64,000 nucleotides of DNA, taken from contig JAUNKY010000004.1 in NCBI GenBank assembly GCA_030532515.1, positions 1 through 64,000 on the forward strand. Reading direction: 5' to 3'. The stretch comes from Actinomycetaceae bacterium (GTDB lineage: Bacteria > Actinomycetota > Actinomycetes > Actinomycetales > Actinomycetaceae). Position 1 is the stretch's first letter, and each line of letters starts with the position of its first letter. Below, one piece after another: positions 17,512 to 27,055 of this stretch. The notes under the pieces are model-generated. The model saw nothing but the letters and a program-made list of their open reading frames with translations, was not told the DNA's origin and ran no database searches. The position numbers and the translations under genes are program-made.

Positions 17512-18297
17512 ATGTCCAAGGTGAATCGACACCGGCAGCCACTACCAGGCTGGGTGCAGGCACTGGCCTCCACCGGATTTTTAGTAACCCTAATTTTCGC
17601 CTGGTGGTTCTTCACCCACCGGTTGGAAGTTGAAACCTGGGTTTTCCCAACCCCAGAAGTTTTCGCGCAGCGATTCCTGCTGGAAATTCAACGCCCCTTC
17701 CTGTGGCAGGCCGTGGCAGTAACCTTACTTGAAGCGATCCTTGGCTCTTTGTTAGGCGCCGCTGTGGCCCTCCCATTAGCCTATTTTGTATACCGCTTTC
17801 GGTTTATTTCTGCCGCTATTGAACCATTCTTTGGCGCCACCCAAGCCATTCCCGCAATCGCCCTGGCACCGCTGCTGGTGCTGTGGTTCGGCTACGGCTT
17901 AATCCCCATTGTCTTTTTGTGTTCTCTGCTAGTTTTCTTCCCCATCCTGGTAGCCACCACCGTTGGTTTGCGCCACTTAGATCAGGAAGTAATCGAAGCC
18001 GCCGTCTTAGATGGTGCTTCGGGGCTTACTCTACTCACGCAGTTAGAGCTACCACTGGCATTGCCCACAATCTTAGGTGGGGTGCGCAACGGTTTCACAC
18101 TTTCTATTACGGGTGCCGTGGTAGGAGAGCTAGTTATGGGAGGCAGCGGACTGGGGTCCGTCCTCACCGCACAACGCAACGCAGTGGATACTGCGGGAAT
18201 GTTCGTGACTATTGCGCTTCTTTGCACGCTGGCAATGATGTTTTATGCAGTCATTTACTTCTTTGAACGCCGTTCCAAGTTAGTAAACCTAGATTAA
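17512..18297 (+). CDS. ribX: ABC transporter permease, probable riboflavin importer (RibX-like)
   Basis: 261 residues, BPD_transp_1 permease with about six membrane segments after a short N-terminal segment. The EAA loop that contacts the ATPase is EAAVLDGASGLTLLTQLELPLALPTI. This is the SsuC/TauC/ThiX type, to which RibX belongs. Control by an FMN riboswitch immediately upstream and the following NMT1/THI5-like binding lipoprotein point to riboflavin or an FMN precursor as substrate. The substrate is inferred from the riboswitch, not from residues. No ATPase gene accompanies it; the module would need a shared or distant ATPase. The start is ATG 17512 directly after the regulatory hairpin. 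Confidence 0.8.
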   Translation: MSKVNRHRQPLPGWVQALASTGFLVTLIFAWWFFTHRLEVETWVFPTPEVFAQRFLLEIQRPFLWQAVAVTLLEAILGSLLGAAVALPLAYFVYRFRFISAAIEPFFGATQAIPAIALAPLLVLWFGYGLIPIVFLCSLLVFFPILVATTVGLRHLDQEVIEAAVLDGASGLTLLTQLELPLALPTILGGVRNGFTLSITGAVVGELVMGGSGLGSVLTAQRNAVDTAGMFVTIALLCTLAMMFYAVIYFFERRSKLVNLD

Positions 18298-18307
18298 AGG
18301 CAAAGAA

Positions 18308-19351
18308 ATGAAACTACAGCAGGTAACTAAACTGGCCGTAACTCTTAGCGCCGGATTACTATTAGCCGCATGTACCAACACCGGGCAAATCGATACAGAG
18401 AAGTTCGATTTCCAAGAAACCGATACGCAACCAAAAATCGCTGCCGACGCCCAGAAAGTCGTAATCGGCCACACCTATATTCCAAACATTCAGTTTGCGC
18501 CCTCGTATATTGCGAAAGAAAAGGGACTTTTCCCCGCCAACCTGGATGTGGAACTGCGCCACCACGGCGCTGACGAAGGCCTCTTCAACGCCCTTATTTC
18601 TGGAAATGAAGACCTGGTAATTGCCTCTGGCGATGAGATGCTACAGGCCCGCTCAAACGGTCTGGATTTGATTTCCGTAGGCAGCTACTACCAGAAGTAT
18701 CCTATCAAGGTGATCGTAAAAGCCGATTCTAAGATCAACTCGATTGCCGACTTAAAGGGAAAGAAAGTTGGTTTGCCAGGTGAATACGGAGCTAACTGGT
18801 TTGCGCTGCAAGCTGCTTTGAAAGAAGCCAAGCTTGAAAAGCAGGACCTGACAATTCAAAGCATTGGTTACACGCAGCTGGCAGCCCTCAAATCGGGGCA
18901 GGTGGATGCGGTTGTCGGGTTCACTAACAACGACACCGTGCAGTTCCGTTTAGCAGGCGAGGACGTTAAAGAAATCTCTCTTTCCGATAAAGAACTTCCC
19001 CTTGTTAGCGCAAATATTGTCACCACCGCCGAATACGCGAAGCAAAATCCTGAAGTGATTAAATCCGTCTTGAAGTCCCTGGGGAAGGGAATGGAAAAGA
19101 GCGTTGCGGATCCCACGGTTGCGGTGGAAGTTACCAAACTGTATGACCCGAACTTGAGCTCTCCAGAGGCTGAAAAGTCTGCGTTAGAGACGATTAAGGC
19201 TACCAACTTGCTGTTTGCTCCCAATGGGAAAGTAAGTTTGGAACAGAACTTAAAGACCTGGGAGGAAATGAATGAATTCCTCAGTTCTTTAGGCGTTTTA
19301 GGTTCTAAAGTGCGGGTGGAAACTGCGGTAACGAATGAATACCTGCCGTAA
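18308..19351 (+). CDS. ribY: ABC transporter substrate-binding lipoprotein (RibY-like, NMT1/THI5 fold)
   Basis: 347 residues. A lipoprotein signal ends in the lipobox LAAC with Cys22. The mature part follows the NMT1/THI5-like pattern: IGHTYIPNIQFAPSYIAKEKGLF, VELRHHGADEGLFNALISG, LVIASGDEMLQA, LKGKKVGLPGEYGANWFALQAAL, and LAALKSGQVDAVVGFTNND. In this family the same fold binds thiamine pyrimidine precursors, sulfonates or riboflavin. It is ten bases behind the permease gene and under the same FMN riboswitch, which favours riboflavin. GGCAAAG before ATG 18308 is a modest ribosome site. Confidence 0.82.
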   Translation: MKLQQVTKLAVTLSAGLLLAACTNTGQIDTEKFDFQETDTQPKIAADAQKVVIGHTYIPNIQFAPSYIAKEKGLFPANLDVELRHHGADEGLFNALISGNEDLVIASGDEMLQARSNGLDLISVGSYYQKYPIKVIVKADSKINSIADLKGKKVGLPGEYGANWFALQAALKEAKLEKQDLTIQSIGYTQLAALKSGQVDAVVGFTNNDTVQFRLAGEDVKEISLSDKELPLVSANIVTTAEYAKQNPEVIKSVLKSLGKGMEKSVADPTVAVEVTKLYDPNLSSPEAEKSALETIKATNLLFAPNGKVSLEQNLKTWEEMNEFLSSLGVLGSKVRVETAVTNEYLP

Positions 19352-19436
19352 AGAGAAACAGCTTTGGCTGTTTTAGACTGTAAGCGTTTCGCCGGTGCCT
19401 TCTGTGCGCCGGCGAAAACAATTCTGTACCAGCCGT

Positions 19437-19442
19437 TACACT
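19437..19442 (+). promoter_or_regulatory. -10 box for leaderless pafB
   Basis: TACACT, six bases (AGGGGC), then ATG at 19449. The geometry matches that before fmt and the hydrolase. The AGGGG could alternatively be a very close ribosome site. Confidence 0.5.
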
Positions 19443-19448
19443 AGGGGC

Positions 19449-20417
19449 ATGAGCGAAAAAATCCAAGGTGACCTGCGTTTGTTAACCTTACTGTTAACCT
19501 TACGCACTGCCCCCAGAGGCCTGTCAAAAACCCAGATTTATCAGCTTATTCCCGCCTATCAGCAACTCAATGAAGCAGCCCGCGAGCGGATGTTTGAACG
19601 CGATAAGGCAACGCTTAACGAGCTGGGGATGACTTTGGTGGTTTCTGCGCAAAAGGTAGGGGAGCCACTTTATGTGCTGCAGCTTCCAGCGGCGCCGCTG
19701 CGTTTGGATGTGGCGCAGCGGCACGCTTTAGATTTGGCGGCACGCCTGTGGTATGACGCGGATGACTGGGGGAGTGACCACCAGCTATTTCGCTATAAGG
19801 TAGATGCTTTTTCTTTTGATGATGCTTCTGCGGTGAAGGCGATTGTGAGTGGTGGAAAGACTGCCAGTAGCCTTTTAGAAGCGATTACCCGCGGGCAGGT
19901 AGTACAGTTTTCATACCGTAAGCTTGCTGAAGAAACCGCGGAGCTGCGCCAGGTGCAACCGGTAGCCTTGGTCTTTAAAGACCACGCTTTATATTTAGAG
20001 GGGATTGACCTTGGCAAAGGGGCGGCGCGTACGTTTCGGCTTTCGCGGTTTGTTCCGGATTCGCTGCAGGTTTTAGGGCAGACTGATCCGGCGCAGTTCC
20101 CGGCACAGCCGGCTACCCAGCGGATTAGAGAAATTGAGCCTTGGCTTTTTGTTGCAGATGATTTCCAAATGCAAGCTAGTTTCTGGGCTGCGCCAAGCAG
20201 TTTTGCGAAGTTAGTTGAAGCTTTTTCTAATGAGGTTTTTGTGCCGCGTCCCGGCTGGTCGGTGTTTCGGGGTTACCCGGCTACTTTTAAAGTTTGGCTA
20301 GAGCGGATTTTGGCGTTTCCGGACCAGTTGCTGGTTGCTGATCCAGGTGCTTTACAAACGACTGTGCAATCGCTTTTAGCAGCGGCCGCAGAGGGGCAGG
20401 AAACCGATGGCAACTAA
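19449..20417 (+). CDS. pafB: WYL-domain transcriptional regulator PafB
   Basis: 322 residues: an N-terminal winged helix (LRLLTLLLTLRTAPRGLSKTQIYQLIPAY), a central WYL domain (ITRGQVVQFSYRKL...VQPVALVFKDHALYLEGIDL...FRLSRF) and a C-terminal extension. PafB and PafC together activate DNA-damage genes in mycobacteria independently of LexA; the WYL domain is thought to sense nucleic acid. I choose ATG 19449 rather than an upstream in-frame start because the -10 box and the conserved N-terminus begin there. It overlaps pafC by 11 bases. No pafA or proteasome gene lies next to it in this window. Confidence 0.87.
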   Translation: MSEKIQGDLRLLTLLLTLRTAPRGLSKTQIYQLIPAYQQLNEAARERMFERDKATLNELGMTLVVSAQKVGEPLYVLQLPAAPLRLDVAQRHALDLAARLWYDADDWGSDHQLFRYKVDAFSFDDASAVKAIVSGGKTASSLLEAITRGQVVQFSYRKLAEETAELRQVQPVALVFKDHALYLEGIDLGKGAARTFRLSRFVPDSLQVLGQTDPAQFPAQPATQRIREIEPWLFVADDFQMQASFWAAPSSFAKLVEAFSNEVFVPRPGWSVFRGYPATFKVWLERILAFPDQLLVADPGALQTTVQSLLAAAAEGQETDGN

Positions 20418-21351
20418 ACTCAGAGACCGGTTAGCGGGTATCTTTGCCCTGATCGAATATGTGCAGCTGCGGGGCAGTTGTGAGTTGCCACAGTTAGCTG
20501 CTCATTTCGAGATGGATCCGCAGCAGCTGCGGGACTTACTAACCCAGCTTTCGGTAATCGATTTACCGCACTTGGGTTGGGATGATTTACCGGTGGTGGA
20601 CTTTGACCTGTTGGATGACAATCAGGTGGAGTTCCTTTCTGTCCCTGACATTCAGGTATTTCACTTTTCCCGGGCCGAGGCGCAGGCGCTGTTGCTGGGG
20701 CTACAGTTGTTGCTTCCTACGCTTACTGCTAAGCAGGCTACGGGAGCTGCAAGTTTGCAGCGTAAACTGATCGACTACTATCAGCTGGCTGACTATAGCC
20801 AGTACTTGGAAGTGGTTGCTAATCCGCGTTTAACCCAGTATCAGCAGTTGCTTGGTAGCGTGGCGGCTGCAGAGGGTTGGGTGACTTTTAGCTATCAAAA
20901 TGCCCGCGGCGAGGTATCGCGCCGTACTTTCGCGCCGCAGGAGTTGGCGGTGTTAAGTGGGAATTTGCTGGTGCGGGGTTGGTGCCAGACAAGTGGGCAG
21001 CAGCGTACTTTTCGCGTTTCACGGATGAAGGATTTACAGCAGGTAGAGTTTCCCGAGGACGCCCCCGAAGCTCTTTCCGTCGCTTCGAAGCGTAAACGTT
21101 ATCCGCAAGTAAGACTGGTTTTAGAACAGTTGCCTGAGAGTTTAAAAGAAGCTGCTTTGCAGGTGGTGGAAACCGAAAGTGGGGTAGAGGTGACGCTGCG
21201 CGTGCTGGATCCGCAGTGGTTTCAAACCCAGCTTTTATTACACGCGGACTTAGTGAAAGCCTGTTCTGATGAAACCCTGTTTGCATTAACGCGGGCTAAA
21301 GCACAACGCGCTGTGCAGTTGTATGACCTCTTCAGAGCGAAAACGTTGTAA
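20407..21351 (+). CDS. pafC: WYL-domain transcriptional regulator PafC
   Basis: 314 residues and the partner of PafB. The N-terminal winged helix is AGIFALIEYVQLRGSCELPQLAAHFEMDPQQLRDLLTQL. The WYL region is AAEGWVTFSYQNARGEVSRRTFAPQELAVLSGNLLVRGWCQTSGQQRTFRVSRM. A C-terminal domain (WCX) ends near ALTRAKAQRAVQLYDLF. It starts inside the end of pafB, so the two are translationally coupled and probably act as a heterodimer. The order pafB-pafC-tatA-tatC-helY is conserved in actinobacteria. Confidence 0.87.
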   Translation: MATKLRDRLAGIFALIEYVQLRGSCELPQLAAHFEMDPQQLRDLLTQLSVIDLPHLGWDDLPVVDFDLLDDNQVEFLSVPDIQVFHFSRAEAQALLLGLQLLLPTLTAKQATGAASLQRKLIDYYQLADYSQYLEVVANPRLTQYQQLLGSVAAAEGWVTFSYQNARGEVSRRTFAPQELAVLSGNLLVRGWCQTSGQQRTFRVSRMKDLQQVEFPEDAPEALSVASKRKRYPQVRLVLEQLPESLKEAALQVVETESGVEVTLRVLDPQWFQTQLLLHADLVKACSDETLFALTRAKAQRAVQLYDLFRAKTL

Positions 21352-21408
21352 ATGCATTAAACTAGGAAATGACCTGAAATTTTCAATGCAGATTGTGAAG
21401 GAACTATT

Positions 21409-21657
21409 ATGTTGCACTTCGTTGGCGCTTTCAAACCATGGCACATTATTGTCCTGGTAGTTGTCTTTGTACTTCTCTTTGGCGCTTCTAAACTTCCAGA
21501 AATCGCTAAGAACGTGGGTAAGTCCGCGAAGGTTCTGAAGAAGGAAATGAAGGAACTGACTGAAGAAGATGCGAAGCCAGAGGGCGTACCAGCTCCTAAG
21601 CCAGTTGACGCAGTAGATGCTGAGCAGCCTGCAGTAAAGACTTTCGATAAGGAATAA
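21409..21657 (+). CDS. tatA: Sec-independent translocase subunit TatA
   Basis: 82 residues. One N-terminal membrane helix (KPWHIIVLVVVFVLLFGASKLPEIAKNVGKSAK) carries the family F-G hinge before an amphipathic helix, then an acidic, Pro-rich tail. TatA oligomers form the path for folded proteins with twin-arginine signals. AAGGAAC before ATG 21409 is a clear ribosome site. It lies 13 bases before tatC. Confidence 0.95.
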   Translation: MLHFVGAFKPWHIIVLVVVFVLLFGASKLPEIAKNVGKSAKVLKKEMKELTEEDAKPEGVPAPKPVDAVDAEQPAVKTFDKE

Positions 21658-21670
21658 ACTCTAAAGCTTT

Positions 21671-22576
21671 ATGGGTTTTAAAAAGAATAGTGATCCAGAT
21701 GGCGTCATGCCTCTGGCAGATCACCTGCGGGAAGCCCGCCAACGCTTAATCTATGCGTTGGCGGGAATTTTCCTATTCACAATCGTCGGGTGGTTTATTT
21801 ACCCCTACGTTTTTAACTTCATGGCCCAACCATTAGCTGACTTGCGCCACATGGGCCGGCGCGCCGAACTGAACTTTGATACCGTCTCGGCAGCTTTTGA
21901 CCTAAAGCTGCGGATTTCGATGTTCTCTGGGTTCTTACTAGCCACGCCCTGGTGGCTCTATCAAATCTGGGCTTATGTGGCTCCGGCACTGCATAAGAAT
22001 GAAAAGCGCTATGTTTTAGGTTTTTCATTCGCTGGGGCGATTCTATTCTTACTCGGCGCCGCTACGGGCATTTGGATTATGCCACACGCAGTTGAAATCC
22101 TGACTTCTTTTGCCCCCGAATCTTCAGTCACCTTAATGCATGCCAGCGTTTACTTCAGCTTCTATATGCGACTGGTAGTCGTTTTTGGGGTGTCTTTCTT
22201 AGTGCCTTTGGCAATGGTCGCGTTGAACTTTATGAACGTGGTGCGCGGGGAAACCTTCTTAAAGTACTGGCGTTGGGCAGTGGCAATTGCCTTCGTATTT
22301 GCCGCGGTTGCTAATCCACTTCCCGACCCTTGGACAATGACTTTCCAAGCGCTGTTCCTGTGTGGCCTGTACTTCCTGGCAGTTGGGGTCGCGTTTGTAC
22401 ACGATAAGCGTCGCGATAAGCGTTTAGCGAAGGAAGAAGCTGAGTTAGATGCTGCACTGGCAGCCATTGCTGCTGCCGAAGCCAAAGAAGACTTAGAAGC
22501 CCAAGCAACCGCCCAAGTACAGGCGGGAACAGCTCAAGAAGCTACCTTAGTAGCTAAAGAGGGAGATGGTAAGTGA
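21671..22576 (+). CDS. tatC: Sec-independent translocase subunit TatC
   Basis: 301 residues with six membrane segments. The family motif MPLADHLREARQRLIYAL at the N-terminus, FDLKLRISMFSGFLLATPWWLYQIWAYVAPALHKNEKRY in the centre, and FGVSFLVPLAMVAL are intact. TatC recognises twin-arginine signal peptides. The C-terminus carries a long charged, Ala/Glu-rich cytoplasmic tail (about residues 240-301), longer than in E. coli. Its stop overlaps the helicase start (GTGA). Confidence 0.95.
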   Translation: MGFKKNSDPDGVMPLADHLREARQRLIYALAGIFLFTIVGWFIYPYVFNFMAQPLADLRHMGRRAELNFDTVSAAFDLKLRISMFSGFLLATPWWLYQIWAYVAPALHKNEKRYVLGFSFAGAILFLLGAATGIWIMPHAVEILTSFAPESSVTLMHASVYFSFYMRLVVVFGVSFLVPLAMVALNFMNVVRGETFLKYWRWAVAIAFVFAAVANPLPDPWTMTFQALFLCGLYFLAVGVAFVHDKRRDKRLAKEEAELDAALAAIAAAEAKEDLEAQATAQVQAGTAQEATLVAKEGDGK

Positions 22577-25368
22577 CGCGACGTAAACGTTCCAGGCAAA
22601 AGCAAGTAGCGGCAAACCTTGAACCCGCAGAGCTCTCGCCAGCTGAAAAGTACCGGCAAAGCCGCCAACGGGCCAGCTACTTGCAGTCTGAACGTGCCAG
22701 TTTCGCCGCTGACTTAGACTTTTTCTTAGATCCCTTCCAAGAAGAGGGGATGGCTTCAGTTGAAGCTGGCCATAACGTGCTGGTGGCAGCTCCCACTGGC
22801 GCCGGCAAAACCATGGTGGGGGAGTTCGCCCTCTACCTGGCTTTAAAACACCACCAGCGGGCTTTCTACACTACGCCGATTAAAGCTCTTTCTAACCAAA
22901 AGTTCCGCGAGCTCACTGAAAAATATGGGGAAGAAACCGTTGGCCTGTTAACTGGTGACGTTTCTATTAACGGCGACGCCCCCATTTTGGTAATGACCAC
23001 CGAAGTGGCTCGCAACATGATTTACCAAGGTCGCGACCTTTCTGATCTGCGCGCCATTGTCCTTGACGAAGTCCACTACCTGGCTGACCGTTTCCGCGGT
23101 CCCGTCTGGGAAGAAGTAATTATTCACGCCCCCACTCACATTCAAATCGTTGCCCTCTCAGCCACGGTTTCGAATGCGGAAGAATTCGGTGACTGGATTG
23201 ACTCAGTGCGCGCGGGCTGTGACATTATCGTCTCTGAAAAACGCCCAGTTCCGCTGTATCAGCATATGATGGTGGGCCGGGACATTATTGACCTCTACGC
23301 TTCGAACTCTTCGAAGCAGATTAACCCGCAGCTGCGTTCCGCGATTTCTAGGTTACGAGGACTAAGTTCCCGTAATGAACGCCAAACCGCCAGGCATTTA
23401 GCCGGTGGCCGCAGAATGCGGGAGGTCCACCGCCGCCCTCGGCGCACTTCCCGTCCCGAAGTAGTAATCAGCTTAGACCGGGCGAATCTGCTGCCAGCTA
23501 TTTATTTCCTCTTCTCTCGCTCTGGCTGCGATGAAGCGGTTGAACAGGTGATTAACGCCGGCATCACGCTCACTACAGAAGCTGAACGCCGCCAGATTCA
23601 AACGGCTGTGGACGCTGCCGTAGCGACTTTAGCGGGCGAAGACCTGACAGTGCTGCGGATTAATGCGTGGCAAATGGCTTTAGAAGCCGGGGTGGCTGCC
23701 CACCATGCGGGGCTTTTACCGGTGATGAAAGAAACCGTTGAAAAGCTTTTCCAAGCGGGGCTGGTGAAGGTAGTTTTCGCTACCGAAACTTTGGCTCTGG
23801 GCATCAATATGCCGGCGCGCACCGTAGTTTTAGAAAGCTTGCGTAAATGGAATGGGGTAGCTCGCGTTCCCCTCTCTGCCGGTGAATACACGCAGTTAAC
23901 CGGTCGCGCGGGCCGGCGTGGCATTGACGTTGAGGGCCATGCGGTGGTGCTCTATCAGGAAGAACACGAACCGGAACTGGTGGGGTCGCTGGCTTCGAAA
24001 CGTACTTATCCGCTGATTTCTGCTTTCCGTCCCACCTACAATATGGTGGCAAACTTGGCAGCTACTGGCGATTTAGAATCGGCTCGCCAAGTGATGGATC
24101 AGTGCTTTGCGCAGTTCCAGGCAGACCGGAAGGTCGTGGGTTTGGCAGTGGAAGCAAAGCAGGCAGAACAAACTATGTTGAGCCTCGCACCGCAGGTGGA
24201 ATGTCACTTGGGGGGTGCGCAGGAATACTTCGCTGCCCGGGAAGAACTCACCTTCTTACAAAAGCAGGCGGCAAAGCAGAAGTCCTTGCGTTTAGTTTCT
24301 GAAGTTGTGCAGCTGTTGCGTGGTTTACAGCCCGGACAGGTGATTGCGATTGCGGGGCGCCGCCGCGGCGGAGACGCAGTAGTCGTGAAAGCAGCGCACC
24401 CGGGGGCAGCCAACCCACAGGTGCAGGTTGTATTTTCTGACGGGCGTTTACAACAGGTGACGGCCACTGAACTACCGCAGGGATTCAATGTGGTCGGCAA
24501 TCTGCGCCTGCGTAAAGAATATGCGCGCAATGTGCGCCGTTTCCAAGGTGAAATTGGTGCGGAAGTGGCGTTGGCACGCAAGCAGGGGCGTCTGGGCCGT
24601 GCGCAGCGAATCAAACCCAGCAGCGGCGCGAATATTGAGCGGATTAACCAACTGGAAGAGCTGGTGCGGTCCCATCCGGTGCACGGCTGCTTAGATAGAG
24701 ATGCGCACGCTCGCAACGCCGTGCAGTGGATGCGCGCGCGCCGGGAATACCAGCGTCTGGTTTCCCAGGTAGAGACGCAAACTTCCACGGTTGCGAAGCG
24801 TTTTGACAAGATCGTGTTGGTTTTGGAAGCGCTGGGGTGCCTGCATAACGGCGAGCTGACCGGCGCGGGGATTACGTTACGTAGTATTTATGGCGAGCGT
24901 GACCTGGTGGTGGCTTTAGCATTGGAAGCTGGCATTTGGGACCAGTTGGATGAAGCCCAGTTGGCAGCGGTGATTACTACTTGCGTTTTTGAAGCGCGGA
25001 AGGATCATACCCCGGTTTTGGAAGTTCCCGAGGGCGCTAATGGCACTTTGGGACAGGCTTTAGCTGACACGCAGCGGATTATGTACGACATTAACCGCAC
25101 TGAATCTCAGTTGCAGGCAACTACTTCACTGCCTTTGGAAATGGGCTTAGTTTACGCCATGTACTGGTGGGTGAAGGGAGACTCTTTATCCGAAGCAGTA
25201 AGTGCCTCTGATTTAGAAGCCGGTGACTGGGTACGTTGGTGTAAGCAAACGATTGATTTACTGAGCCAAATTGCGGTGGCTGCGCAGAATCCGAAGCTGG
25301 CTGCTACGGCGCGAAGCGCCGCTGACTTAGTGCGCCGTTCAGTGGTGGCATTAGGTGAAGGAGCTTAG
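22573..25368 (+). CDS. helY: Ski2/Mtr4-like DEAD/DEAH-box RNA helicase (HelY)
   Basis: 931 residues. Walker A is APTGAGKTMVGEFAL, followed by TTPIKALSNQKF, motif II DEVHYL, motif III LSATVSN, and motif VI QLTGRAGRRGID. The C-terminal about 400 residues hold a DSHCT-type region typical of Ski2/Mtr4. The actinobacterial homologue is HelY; a role in RNA turnover is expected from the family. It starts with GTG 22573, overlapping the tatC stop by four bases. It is followed three bases after its stop by lnt. Confidence 0.9.
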   Translation: MTRRKRSRQKQVAANLEPAELSPAEKYRQSRQRASYLQSERASFAADLDFFLDPFQEEGMASVEAGHNVLVAAPTGAGKTMVGEFALYLALKHHQRAFYTTPIKALSNQKFRELTEKYGEETVGLLTGDVSINGDAPILVMTTEVARNMIYQGRDLSDLRAIVLDEVHYLADRFRGPVWEEVIIHAPTHIQIVALSATVSNAEEFGDWIDSVRAGCDIIVSEKRPVPLYQHMMVGRDIIDLYASNSSKQINPQLRSAISRLRGLSSRNERQTARHLAGGRRMREVHRRPRRTSRPEVVISLDRANLLPAIYFLFSRSGCDEAVEQVINAGITLTTEAERRQIQTAVDAAVATLAGEDLTVLRINAWQMALEAGVAAHHAGLLPVMKETVEKLFQAGLVKVVFATETLALGINMPARTVVLESLRKWNGVARVPLSAGEYTQLTGRAGRRGIDVEGHAVVLYQEEHEPELVGSLASKRTYPLISAFRPTYNMVANLAATGDLESARQVMDQCFAQFQADRKVVGLAVEAKQAEQTMLSLAPQVECHLGGAQEYFAAREELTFLQKQAAKQKSLRLVSEVVQLLRGLQPGQVIAIAGRRRGGDAVVVKAAHPGAANPQVQVVFSDGRLQQVTATELPQGFNVVGNLRLRKEYARNVRRFQGEIGAEVALARKQGRLGRAQRIKPSSGANIERINQLEELVRSHPVHGCLDRDAHARNAVQWMRARREYQRLVSQVETQTSTVAKRFDKIVLVLEALGCLHNGELTGAGITLRSIYGERDLVVALALEAGIWDQLDEAQLAAVITTCVFEARKDHTPVLEVPEGANGTLGQALADTQRIMYDINRTESQLQATTSLPLEMGLVYAMYWWVKGDSLSEAVSASDLEAGDWVRWCKQTIDLLSQIAVAAQNPKLAATARSAADLVRRSVVALGEGA

Positions 25369-25371
25369 CGG

Positions 25372-26997
25372 GTGCACGCGGGCTTAAAGCAGCGCGGAAG
25401 TGCCCGGAGCGCTTTCTTCCAAGACAAAACACGGGCACTGTTGCTTACCCTGCTGGGCGCAGGAGCATTCTATACGGCGTTTCCTCCGGTTTACTTTTGG
25501 CCGGGTACGATCATCGGTTTGACGCTGCTTTTAGTGGCGCTTGAGAACCGGTCTTTTAAAGCGGCGTTTGCTTTAGGTTGGGTGTTTGGCGCCGGGTTCA
25601 TGGGCGGGCATATTTGGTGGATCTACGTTACCGAGCAAAGCCTGCTGATGTGGTTTTTGCTGGTGAATTTGCAGGCTTTTTTCTTTGCGTTAGCGGCGCT
25701 TTTTTGGAAGCTTTGGCAAAGCGTCACCAACTCGGTGCTGCTGCGCGCCGGCGGTTTTATGCTGCTGTGGCCGGCGTTTGAACAGTTACGCGGACATGTG
25801 CCGTTTACAGGTTTTCCCTGGGGGTACGCCGCCTATGCGCTGACTGATTCTCATTTGCGTGCTTGGGCGCCTTTAGGTGGGGAAGTGCTAGTTTCTGCAG
25901 TGGCTGCCCTGTTAGCATTTATCTTCAGCGCGGTGGCTACCTTTCAAGTGCGCCGCCTACAATGGGCTTTTGTGGCAGTGCTGGCAGTTTTTGCCCTGCC
26001 GCTGGTGATTCCCGCTCCGCAGACGGTTTCGGCCGGAACTTTGCGCATTGGCGTGGTCCAGGGAAACGTGGAAGAGCCGGTTAAAGAAACCTATCATACG
26101 CCGAATAAGGTCTTTAACAACCATTTAGCGGAAACTGAGCTAATGCTGGCTGCCCACCAGGATGTAGATTTGATTCTCTGGGGCGAAACGGCGATTGATT
26201 TAGACCCTAATTGGGATGATTCTATTGACCGAAAGTTACGGGCACTGGCACGCAAATCTGGGGTGCCCATCGTCACCGGCTATATTTCTGAGTTGGATGG
26301 GAAACGTTCGAATCTGTACGGTTACTGGACTGCTGCTGGCCAGGCGCCTATGCAGTATGCGAAGCAAGAGCTGGTACCTTTTGGGGAATATTTACCGGAG
26401 TTCTTCCAGTGGGGGCCGTTCTTGGACCTTTACCGCTATGGGGTGGGGGACTTAAAGTTCGGTGAAAAACCCGGGGTTTTGCCGGTTGAGGTTGCTTCTG
26501 GGCAGGTGGTTAAGTTGAGCGTGGGCATCTGTTTTGAAGCCGCTTTTGAACACGTGTTTACTGACCGCTTGGGGGCGTTAGGGGAGTTGCTGGTAGTGCC
26601 GACTAATAACTCTTCGTTTGGGCGTACTTCTCAGTCTGCGCAGCAGATGCAGATGGTGCAGTTTCGGGCTTTAGAGTTCCAGCGTCCGGCAATACAAGTC
26701 TCTACTAACGGCACTTCTGGCATTGTATCACATTACGGTACGGTGATGGGGGAGACCGAGCTTTTCACTGCCGATAACTTAGTTTATACGGTAGAACTGC
26801 GCCGAAGCGTTGGGAGTTTCCGCGGCCTGCAGGTTTATCCGGTGCGCGAAGCGATTTTAGTTTTTCCGCTTATAGTTCTGGTCGCGTTCTTATTTGCAAA
26901 GTTTCGCCAGTTGCCCAGGCGCCGGTTTGCTGGGGATAAGCAGGATCCGTTAAAGCAGCCAATTGAAAATTCCGAGGGCGCCGTCAAAACTTTCTAG
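25372..26997 (+). CDS. lnt: Apolipoprotein N-acyltransferase
   Basis: 541 residues. The N-terminal half has about six membrane segments (starting LLLTLLGAGAFYTAFPPVYFW). The C-terminal half is a nitrilase domain with the catalytic triad Glu in LILWGETAID, Lys in QYAKQELVPFGEYLP and Cys in VGICFEAAFEH. Lnt adds a third acyl chain to bacterial lipoproteins, one of which (the RibY-like protein) lies upstream here. The start is GTG 25372. Its last codons form the 5' arm of the downstream terminator. Confidence 0.93.
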   Translation: MHAGLKQRGSARSAFFQDKTRALLLTLLGAGAFYTAFPPVYFWPGTIIGLTLLLVALENRSFKAAFALGWVFGAGFMGGHIWWIYVTEQSLLMWFLLVNLQAFFFALAALFWKLWQSVTNSVLLRAGGFMLLWPAFEQLRGHVPFTGFPWGYAAYALTDSHLRAWAPLGGEVLVSAVAALLAFIFSAVATFQVRRLQWAFVAVLAVFALPLVIPAPQTVSAGTLRIGVVQGNVEEPVKETYHTPNKVFNNHLAETELMLAAHQDVDLILWGETAIDLDPNWDDSIDRKLRALARKSGVPIVTGYISELDGKRSNLYGYWTAAGQAPMQYAKQELVPFGEYLPEFFQWGPFLDLYRYGVGDLKFGEKPGVLPVEVASGQVVKLSVGICFEAAFEHVFTDRLGALGELLVVPTNNSSFGRTSQSAQQMQMVQFRALEFQRPAIQVSTNGTSGIVSHYGTVMGETELFTADNLVYTVELRRSVGSFRGLQVYPVREAILVFPLIVLVAFLFAKFRQLPRRRFAGDKQDPLKQPIENSEGAVKTF

Positions 26998-27035
26998 TTC
27001 AGATGGAACTAGTAAGCGTTAAGGGGCGCCCTCGG
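26972..27035. terminator. Nested double hairpin between lnt and rbpA
   Basis: CCGAGGGCGCC (26972-26982, inside the lnt end) pairs perfectly with GGCGCCCTCGG (27025-27035). Inside the loop CTAGTTC (26994-27000) pairs with GAACTAG (27006-27012). The two genes converge, so it can stop both. Each outer arm contains one copy of the octamer CGAGGGCG. Confidence 0.75.
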
Positions 27036-27055
27036 GAAGAAAATCTGTAAAACTA

